Positions 1-5,089 of a stretch of 16,606 nucleotides of DNA are shown here, piece after piece. Numbering within the stretch: position 1 is the first letter of the stretch; each line of letters starts with the position of its first letter. The translations under genes were made by a program, and so were the position numbers. The stretch is taken from NCBI GenBank assembly GCA_946402785.1, contig CAMIXP010000013.1:1-16606 (forward strand). The letters run 5' to 3'. Under the pieces are notes generated by a model. That model had not been told where the DNA came from. It searched no databases and was given only the letters and a program-made list of their open reading frames with translations. This DNA comes from an uncultured Caryophanales bacterium. GTDB taxonomy: Bacteria; Bacillota_I; Bacilli_A; RF39; UBA660.

Positions 1-2
1 TT

Positions 3-209
3 GATGATCCAAATGCATTAGATCGTTTTTATGATCGTATTCGAAAGTTTGGAATTAATCTATGTGATGAGGATGTTACTTTATTATTCCGAGAAATGGG
101 GTTAACACTTGAGAATGTTACGAATATCTTGTTAAATCAAGAAAGAAATCCAATGGACATGATGTTTGATGATGAATTCTCCGGAGGAGATGGACAATTT
201 GTTTTATAA
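3..209 (+). CDS. C-terminal fragment of an unrecognised protein (5' end outside window)
   Basis: An open frame enters from the left edge and gives 68 residues before TAA at 207-209, starting DDPNALDRFYDRIRKFGI and ending GGDGQFVL. It has no membrane segment and is rich in Asp, Met, Asn and Leu, with an amphipathic helical feel. The stretch LDRFYDRIRKFGINLCDEDV faintly recalls the region 1.1 fold of primary sigma factors, but that region is N-terminal in sigma factors and here it is close to a stop, so I do not assign it. A strong terminator overlaps the stop codon, so this is the natural end of a gene or operon. Family not recognised. Confidence 0.6.
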   Translation, partial: DDPNALDRFYDRIRKFGINLCDEDVTLLFREMGLTLENVTNILLNQERNPMDMMFDDEFSGGDGQFVL

Positions 210-230
210 GATGCTTCGGCATCTTTTTTT
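209..230 (+). terminator. Rho-independent terminator after the left-edge gene
   Basis: AGATGC (209-214), loop TTCG, GCATCT (219-224), then a T run to 230. A six-pair stem closed by the stable UUCG tetraloop. The last base of the TAA stop is the first base of the stem. Confidence 0.9.
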
Positions 231-279
231 GTTGTAAAACATGGATGTAAATTTATAGTGTCTAATTTTGTCAGTTTAC

Positions 280-314
280 TTGCATATTTACAAAACACAA
301 GGTATTGTAATAAT
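280..314 (+). promoter_or_regulatory. Candidate promoter of rpoZ
   Basis: TTGCAT (280-285) is 17 bases from TATTGT (303-308). An alternative overlapping extended -10 is TGTAATAAT (306-314). Either would give a short leader before the ATG at 331. This is the best match in the roughly 100-base gap after the preceding terminator; no other structure is evident there. Confidence 0.45.
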
Positions 315-330
315 AGGGAGTGTGATATGA

Positions 331-537
331 ATGATCTATCCATCTATCGATAAATTGCTTAACGTGGTTAACTCCAAATATGAACTTGTACACATTGCTG
401 CACGTAGAAGTAAACAAATTGCTAAAGAGGGATATTTACAAATGCCTGAATCCGAGTACAAATGTAAAAAGAATATTGGGAGAGCCCTTGAAGAGGTCGC
501 TGAAGGCCTTATCGAGGTGAAAAAGAGAGATATATAA
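331..537 (+). CDS. rpoZ: DNA-directed RNA polymerase omega subunit
   Basis: A 68-residue protein with the omega signature: MIYPSIDKLLNVVNSKYELV at the N-terminus, then AARRSKQIA and the C-terminal helix NIGRALEEVAEGLIEV. Omega wraps the C-terminal tail of the beta-prime subunit and helps core RNA polymerase assembly. The length matches Firmicute omega. The ATG at 331 has GGGAG at 316-320 upstream; a nearby ATG at 327 is out of frame and closes quickly. The gene stands alone between two terminators. In Bacillus rpoZ usually follows gmk and precedes coaBC/priA; here the neighbours are an unknown gene and recX, so the usual context is not kept. The final residues KKRDI are encoded by the 5' arm and loop of the terminator. 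Confidence 0.93.
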   Translation: MIYPSIDKLLNVVNSKYELVHIAARRSKQIAKEGYLQMPESEYKCKKNIGRALEEVAEGLIEVKKRDI

Positions 538-550
538 ACTCTCTTTTTTT
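521..550 (+). terminator. Terminator of rpoZ, overlapping its stop codon
   Basis: AAAAGAGAG (521-529), loop ATATATAAA, CTCTCTTTT (539-547) continuing into a T run to 550. The rpoZ TAA (535-537) lies in the loop. The stem is AT-rich with five central G/C-containing pairs. Confidence 0.8.
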
Positions 551-551
551 A

Positions 552-560
552 TGGTATACT
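552..560 (+). promoter_or_regulatory. Extended -10 promoter of recX
   Basis: TGgTATACT, one mismatch from the TGnTATAAT extended -10, placed two bases after the rpoZ terminator T run. No convincing -35 is present 17 bases upstream. Six bases follow before AGGTGAG, so transcription should start at or next to the ribosome binding site. Confidence 0.7.
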
Positions 561-577
561 AAATATAGGTGAGACAT

Positions 578-1327
578 ATGAAGATTCTTAAATTTAAAAA
601 GAAACCGAATGGTAAATATAGTGTCTATTTAGATGATGGACGTGAATTTGTCTATTATGAAGAAGTTATTTTACAGTATGAGTTACTGTTAAAGAAAGAA
701 GTAGATGAAAAAGATTTATTATCCATTCATCAAACCAATTTAGAATATGATGTTTACTATGTGGCGTTAAATAGTATTAAGTCTCGCTTTAAAAGTATTT
801 ATGAATTAAGAGAATTCTTACGTAAAAAAGAATATCCAGAAGAAATGATTGATCATGCGATTGATAAGCTTATTCAACAAAGATATTTAGATGATCGTTT
901 ATTTGCGAAGAGTTATATCAATACACAGATGATTACGACAAGTCATGGACCTCTTCGTATTAAGAATGATTTGTATCAAAAAAAAGTTTCCTCTTCGATA
1001 ATTGAAGAAGAAATTGCTTTATTTGATGAAGAGTCTCAGATTGAAAAAATGAAAAAGATTATTGAACGCCTTATTCGTAGTAATCGTACAAGAGGGGGAC
1101 TTGTTTTAAAGCAAAAGATTATTAATGATTTAAAGACACAAGGATACGAATATGATTTAATCTCTCGTATTATTTCATCTTATTCTTTTCCACAAGATAA
1201 AGATCTTGCGAAGAAAGAGTATGATAAGTTATATAAGAAATATAGTTCTAAATATGAGGGTTATGAATTAGCTAATAAGATACGGGAAAAGATGTTCCAG
1301 AAAGGACTTACTTATGAAGAAGAATAA
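578..1327 (+). CDS. recX: Regulatory protein RecX
   Basis: A 249-residue protein of the RecX family, which binds RecA filaments and limits recombinase activity. It shows the helical three-repeat character of RecX: a basic-acidic N-terminal part (KFKKKPNGKYSVYLDDG), then YELREFLRKKEYPEEMIDHA, followed by the family hallmark RYLDDRLFAKSYINTQ and GPLRIKNDLYQKKVSSSII, and further helices to the C-terminus. Length is close to Bacillus RecX (about 264). I choose ATG 578 rather than GTG 569, because AGGTG at 567-571 sits correctly before 578 and would be inside the coding region for 569. The end overlaps the next gene by 14 bases, so the two are co-transcribed. recA is not in the window. Confidence 0.88.
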   Translation: MKILKFKKKPNGKYSVYLDDGREFVYYEEVILQYELLLKKEVDEKDLLSIHQTNLEYDVYYVALNSIKSRFKSIYELREFLRKKEYPEEMIDHAIDKLIQQRYLDDRLFAKSYINTQMITTSHGPLRIKNDLYQKKVSSSIIEEEIALFDEESQIEKMKKIIERLIRSNRTRGGLVLKQKIINDLKTQGYEYDLISRIISSYSFPQDKDLAKKEYDKLYKKYSSKYEGYELANKIREKMFQKGLTYEEE

Positions 1328-2720
1328 TTGGATCTTTTTATTATTTGTTGTTGGACTTGTATTCTCGCTTCTTTCATTTTATCAAATGGAACCAGATTAC
1401 TTATGGCATGTGAAAGCAGGAGAATATATGCTTCATCATGGACTTCTTACGAAAGATGTCTTTTCTTGGAGTGTTTATTCTGAGTACTGGATGTCTCATG
1501 AGTGGTTGTTTGAAGTATTGATTGCGGGTATGAAGAGGCTATTTGGAAATTTTCATTTGTTTATCTATTGTTTTACTTGTATGTTTTTCTTGTTGTTGAT
1601 GATTTATTTCAAAAACAAGGATGTTTTATTTCATAATGTTTTGTTTTCTATTCTATGGTTTTCTTGTTCCATCATTCTTGCTTTTTCTTTGCAGGTAAGG
1701 CCTCATTTACTTAGTAATTGTTTATTGGGATTAACGATTTGGTTTCTTTATGATTTATATCAAAATAAAGAGTCTAAGAAGATTTATTGGTTACCTCTTA
1801 TTACGATTGTTTGGGCGAATGTTCATGGAGGATCTAGTAATTTACCATATTTATTATGCTTCTTATTTGCGATATGTGGATTGTTTCAATTTCAATTTTC
1901 TAAGATAGAAGCTAATCGAATGAGTAAAAAACAAATTCATAAGTATCTTCTTGTGATGCTTCTTTGTATGGGTTGTGTATGTATCAATCTTCATGGATTT
2001 AAGATGTTCTTGTATCCTTATCAAAATATGATGGATTCTACCATGATTCAAAATATTATAGAGTGGAGAAGTACTTCTTTAAATGAATGGCATCATTACC
2101 TATATTACGGTTTATTATTATTCATTGTCTGCATTTTCTTGTTTAGTAAAAAGAAAATCGAATGGATGGATTTTATCCTTTTAGGTTTTTGTGCTTACTT
2201 AGGATTAAAAAGTATTCGATTCTGGTTTTATACTTATATCATTATGTCTTTTGTTGTTTTCAAGTATGTTGGGAAGAGAAAGATGGATAAAGGTACCATG
2301 GGTGGACTCCTTTTAATCTCTTGTTTACTTATTGGTTTGTTTATTTTTAAAGGGAATTCTATTTTGAGGCCAAAATACTCTTTCTTATTAAATGAAAAAG
2401 ATATTCAAGTCATAAAAGAGGCAAAGCCAGAGAGACTATTTAATATGTATAATTATGGAGGAGATTTGGTATACAATGAAATCCCTGTCTTTATCGATGG
2501 AAGAGCGGATTTATATGGACCTCATAACTACAAGGATTATTTGAATATTTCTTCTTTAAAAGAGGACTATGTTACATTGATTAAGAAGTATGATTTTGAT
2601 TATTTCTTAGTTGATTCAAAATATTCGATTTCTACTTATTTACGTTATAGTGATGATTATCAATTGATCTATCATCGAAAAAATGTTTATTTCTATAAAA
2701 AAAGAACTATGGAATCATAG
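1314..2720 (+). CDS. Polytopic membrane protein, GT-C glycosyltransferase-like
   Basis: A 468-residue integral membrane protein with roughly ten hydrophobic segments and a soluble C-terminal domain of about 110 residues. The first extracellular loop has D28, W31-H32 and the W59...H62-E63-W64 cluster, and later come QVRPHLLS and WANVHGG. This arrangement (acidic residue and D-x-x-WH after the first helix, W-x-N-x-HG later, then a tail with VFIDGRADLYG and YDFDYFLVD) resembles the bacterial protein-mannosyltransferase-like GT-C membrane families that use lipid-linked sugars. The acceptor is unknown. The start ATG lies inside recX, 14 bases before its stop, with AAAGGAC upstream, so translation is probably coupled. 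Its stop TAG is inside a bidirectional terminator. GT-C assignment is inference from topology and motif pattern. Confidence 0.7.
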   Translation: MKKNNWIFLLFVVGLVFSLLSFYQMEPDYLWHVKAGEYMLHHGLLTKDVFSWSVYSEYWMSHEWLFEVLIAGMKRLFGNFHLFIYCFTCMFFLLLMIYFKNKDVLFHNVLFSILWFSCSIILAFSLQVRPHLLSNCLLGLTIWFLYDLYQNKESKKIYWLPLITIVWANVHGGSSNLPYLLCFLFAICGLFQFQFSKIEANRMSKKQIHKYLLVMLLCMGCVCINLHGFKMFLYPYQNMMDSTMIQNIIEWRSTSLNEWHHYLYYGLLLFIVCIFLFSKKKIEWMDFILLGFCAYLGLKSIRFWFYTYIIMSFVVFKYVGKRKMDKGTMGGLLLISCLLIGLFIFKGNSILRPKYSFLLNEKDIQVIKEAKPERLFNMYNYGGDLVYNEIPVFIDGRADLYGPHNYKDYLNISSLKEDYVTLIKKYDFDYFLVDSKYSISTYLRYSDDYQLIYHRKNVYFYKKRTMES

Positions 2721-2730
2721 TTCTTTTATT
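2700..2730 (+). terminator. Bidirectional terminator between convergent genes
   Basis: AAAAGAACTATG (2700-2711), loop GAAT, CATAGTTCTTTT (2716-2727). The 12-pair stem carries A and T runs at opposite ends, so it can stop both strands. It holds the TAG of the plus-strand membrane protein (2718-2720) and touches the stop of prsA on the minus strand (2726-2728). Confidence 0.88.
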
Positions 2731-3712
2731 TTGATGCATTTTCGATTAAACGATTCATATAATCATCATATGCTTTTTTTAATGTTGAATCATTCCAACT
2801 GATTTCGTTTTGTTCTCTCCAACTTACAAGTGTTTGATAGAAAAGAGTAGAGTCAGCACTTAATTTTTGTTCTTTTAACGCTTCTCTGATTTCGTCTTCT
2901 ACTTCTTCTTGTTTTGGTTTTTCTTTTTCTCCTGTTTTTAAGATAATATGATATCCATATTGTGTTTTAACAGGTTCTTTTGTATATTCATCTACTTTTA
3001 ATGCTTTAGCAGCTTCTGAAAATTCTACTACCATATCTGCTGGATCAAAGTAATCTAAGTCTCCACCTTTTGAAGCTGTTCCTTCATCGTCTGAATTCTT
3101 TTTAGCAAGTGTTGCGAAGTCTTCTCCATCATTTAACTTTTTAATGATGTTTTGTGCTTTCTTTAGTGCTTTTTCTTCAGCTGTTTTCTTTTCTTCTTCT
3201 GAGGCATCACTAGCAACATTTACTGCGATTAAGATGTGACTTGCTTTGATTTCTCCTGAGATATTGTTTTCATAATAGTTTTTAATATCATTTTCATTTA
3301 AATTTTCTTTGATATAATCTGATACTGCTTGTTGTCTCTTGTATTCTAGTTGTAATTTTGTTTTTAATTCTTTTTCTGTTTCTACTCCAAAGTAAGATTT
3401 TAAAACTGTTTGGTAAGTATTTTCATCACTACCATAGTATGTTTTGATTTGGTTGATTTGATCTTCTACATATTTCTTTTCATCATCTGTACTTTTATAT
3501 TTCTTTTCTAATAATGTTGTATCAATCATATCAATTAGTGTTGCGATATTATCTTCTTTGATTTTGTTGTAGTATTCTGTTGCGGTAAATTTTTCATCTT
3601 TTGTAGATACAGCAACTTTTGATCCATTTTTAACTTCTATTTCTTTTCCACAGCCTGTTAGTAATAGTGAAATAGCAAGAACTGCACAACCACAGGTTAT
3701 CCATTTTTTCAT
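2726..3712 (-). CDS. prsA: PrsA-like foldase lipoprotein (parvulin peptidyl-prolyl isomerase)
   Basis: A 328-residue lipoprotein. The N-terminus MKKWITCGC...LLLTGC is a signal peptide with lipobox L18-T19-G20-C21, so it is anchored outside the membrane by Cys21. Residues about 40-150 form the helical N-terminal chaperone part (SurA_N-like), residues about 155-262 a parvulin domain beginning IKASHILIAV, with conserved H159 and H255 and the GGDLDYFDPADMV and TQYGYHIILK blocks, and the C-terminus is helical. PrsA assists folding of secreted proteins at the membrane-wall interface. The start has GGAAGG ten bases upstream and a good sigma-A-type promoter. Length is a little above Bacillus PrsA. 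It is a monocistronic unit facing the recX operon. The surface protein and VanY-like enzyme in this window are possible clients, which is inference. Confidence 0.92.
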   Translation of the reverse strand: MKKWITCGCAVLAISLLLTGCGKEIEVKNGSKVAVSTKDEKFTATEYYNKIKEDNIATLIDMIDTTLLEKKYKSTDDEKKYVEDQINQIKTYYGSDENTYQTVLKSYFGVETEKELKTKLQLEYKRQQAVSDYIKENLNENDIKNYYENNISGEIKASHILIAVNVASDASEEEKKTAEEKALKKAQNIIKKLNDGEDFATLAKKNSDDEGTASKGGDLDYFDPADMVVEFSEAAKALKVDEYTKEPVKTQYGYHIILKTGEKEKPKQEEVEDEIREALKEQKLSADSTLFYQTLVSWREQNEISWNDSTLKKAYDDYMNRLIENASK

Positions 3713-3739
3713 TTTATCATTTCCTTCCGTTCATGTTTT

Positions 3740-3768
3740 ATCATAGCAAAAAAAAGAAAATCGTGCAA
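3740..3768 (-). promoter_or_regulatory. Sigma-A-type promoter of prsA
   Basis: On the minus strand TTGCAC (3768-3763) is exactly 17 bases from TATGAT (3745-3740). The -35 is the 3' arm of the terminator hairpin of the upstream HIT gene and the spacer is its T-rich tract, so termination and initiation signals share bases. Confidence 0.8.
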
Positions 3769-3781
3769 TAAATATGCACAA
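3747..3781 (-). terminator. Terminator of the HIT gene
   Basis: Read on the minus strand: TTGTGCA (3781-3775), seven-base loop, TGCACGA (3767-3761), one G-U pair in the stem, then a T-rich run TTTTCTTTTTTTT to about 3748. It lies just after the HIT stop at 3789. Confidence 0.7.
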
Positions 3782-3788
3782 TCCTCGC

Positions 3789-4181
3789 TTATTTTATCTT
3801 ATCAAATACGATATCTAAGTCATCTAATTTTTCTTTATTGTATTGAAAGTCTGCATGATCTTCTGGGTATCTTGGAATTAAATGAATGTGATAATGTTTG
3901 ATTTCTTGACCCATTTCATTATTTTGAGCCATTGTCAATCCTTCACAGTTTAATTTTTCTTTTAGTCTTGGATAAAGGGTTTCCTTTATTACGTGTAGAC
4001 TATGAATGATTACTTCCTCTTTCGTATCTCTGATATCTACCATATGTTCTTTTGGGATTACTAGTAAGTGACCGTTGGTAGCAGGATTAATATTCATAAT
4101 AACTTTAATTGTCTCATCTTCATAGACTGTTCTGGAAGGAATTTCTCCTTTTATAATTTTACAAAATATACAATCGTTCAT
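3789..4181 (-). CDS. HIT family nucleotide hydrolase/transferase
   Basis: A 130-residue histidine-triad protein. The N-terminus NDCIFCKIIKGEIPS carries the CxxC typical of Hit/HinT proteins (often a metal site), GHLLVIPKEH is the conserved central block, and the triad H96-Y-H98-I-H100 sits in KHYHIHLIPRY near the C-terminus, with the middle-to-last His forming the nucleotidyl-His active site. Family members hydrolyse AMP-lysine/AMP-amine type or dinucleoside substrates; the substrate here is not predictable. Length is standard. The start follows a very strong AGGAGGT that overlaps the stop TAG of the upstream gene, so this is the second gene of a two-gene operon. Confidence 0.93.
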   Translation of the reverse strand: MNDCIFCKIIKGEIPSRTVYEDETIKVIMNINPATNGHLLVIPKEHMVDIRDTKEEVIIHSLHVIKETLYPRLKEKLNCEGLTMAQNNEMGQEIKHYHIHLIPRYPEDHADFQYNKEKLDDLDIVFDKIK

Positions 4182-4190
4182 ATTTACCTC

Positions 4191-4940
4191 CTAATTTTGA
4201 TATTCAAATGTTATTTTGTTTTCTTTTATTACATCTGTTTCTTTGTTATTTAAAATATCTTCTATGATTTGTTTTTTATCTTCTAATTCATTAAAAGTAC
4301 TTGGAATATTGTGAATGATAATGGATGTTGTAATATCATCTGCATTCGTAATCGTAAAGTCATAATACTTTGGTGTTATGTTTTTTTCATTCATTACTTG
4401 GATCATTTCTTCTATGGAGTTTGTTATTTCATCTGGATTCCATTCTTTTATGGTTAATTCTTTTTGTAGATAATAGTATTTTAACTCTAATAAGTTTTCT
4501 TCTTTGATGATTCTTTCTTGTACTTTTTCCGAATATTTGTCTAAGGTATTGATTTCTTTTATTTTTACATCTATTTTTGTTCTTTTTTTAATTTCTTTTT
4601 CTAATGATTTATTGATGTGTTGAAATAGTGTTTTTCCTTCTTTATAGTCTTCTTGAAATGTATCTGTTATTTTTCTATTTTTATATTGTATTTGAAAGGT
4701 ATGATGACTATTTTTCTTTGACTTGATTGTTGTTATGAAACTGTTGTCTTTAAAGACTGTTTCTCCTTTTTCGAGAGGGAGATCTTTAAAGTTTTCTTCT
4801 ATATATTCTTCTATTTTTTGAGAGGCTTTTTGTTGGAAAAGGGCTCCTCCTTTTTCATTCATAATAATTAAACCTAATGATACAACGACAATTATGAGGA
4901 AGATTCCTCTTCCGATTATTAAGCTATTTTTACTGTTCAT
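4191..4940 (-). CDS. Membrane-anchored hypothetical protein, first gene of HIT operon
   Basis: A 249-residue protein not recognised. Residues about 8-27 (IIGRGIFLIIVVVSLGLIIM) form one hydrophobic signal anchor; the remaining 220 residues are Lys/Glu/Ile-rich, with no Cys after the anchor and no further membrane span, so an N-in, C-out topology is likely. There is no lipobox. The C-terminal half (YYDFTITNADDITTSIIIHN onward) looks like an alternating beta-strand and helix domain. It begins at ATG 4940 with AGGTGAT upstream and a promoter right before it. The stop is nine bases before the HIT start with the HIT ribosome binding site overlapping it. It faces divergently from the large acidic protein gene. 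Confidence 0.75.
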   Translation of the reverse strand: MNSKNSLIIGRGIFLIIVVVSLGLIIMNEKGGALFQQKASQKIEEYIEENFKDLPLEKGETVFKDNSFITTIKSKKNSHHTFQIQYKNRKITDTFQEDYKEGKTLFQHINKSLEKEIKKRTKIDVKIKEINTLDKYSEKVQERIIKEENLLELKYYYLQKELTIKEWNPDEITNSIEEMIQVMNEKNITPKYYDFTITNADDITTSIIIHNIPSTFNELEDKKQIIEDILNNKETDVIKENKITFEYQN

Positions 4941-4958
4941 TTTTTATCACCTATATGT

Positions 4959-4987
4959 ATTTTATCGTATTATTATTTCATTTGCAA
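4959..4987 (-). promoter_or_regulatory. Promoter of the membrane protein-HIT operon
   Basis: On the minus strand TTGCAA (4987-4982), 17-base spacer, TAAAAT (4964-4959). Six bases later comes AGGTGAT, the ribosome binding site for the ATG at 4940, so the leader is only about ten to twenty bases. Confidence 0.7.
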
Positions 4988-5027
4988 TTGCGTGTAAAAA
5001 GTGTAATCTTTTTTAAAATCTATTGTT

Positions 5028-5057
5028 TTGACAAAAAATGTGTGATATATTTATTAA
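5028..5057 (+). promoter_or_regulatory. Promoter region of the large acidic coiled-coil gene
   Basis: A perfect TTGACA lies at 5028-5033. The matching -10 is uncertain: TATTAA at 5052-5057 with an 18-base spacer, or the extended -10 TGaTATATT at 5043-5051, which is too close to be paired with this -35. The perfect -35 suggests strong expression. The 149-base divergent gap (4941-5089) holds only this and the opposite promoter. Confidence 0.6.
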
Positions 5058-5089
5058 TAGATTAAAGTAGAGTATTAGGTGGTGTATTT

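Noticed and set aside
137..343. Minus-strand frame covering the left-edge gene end and the rpoZ start
   Set aside because: It crosses a terminator and the rpoZ start region, lacks a ribosome site and shows no recognisable protein features.
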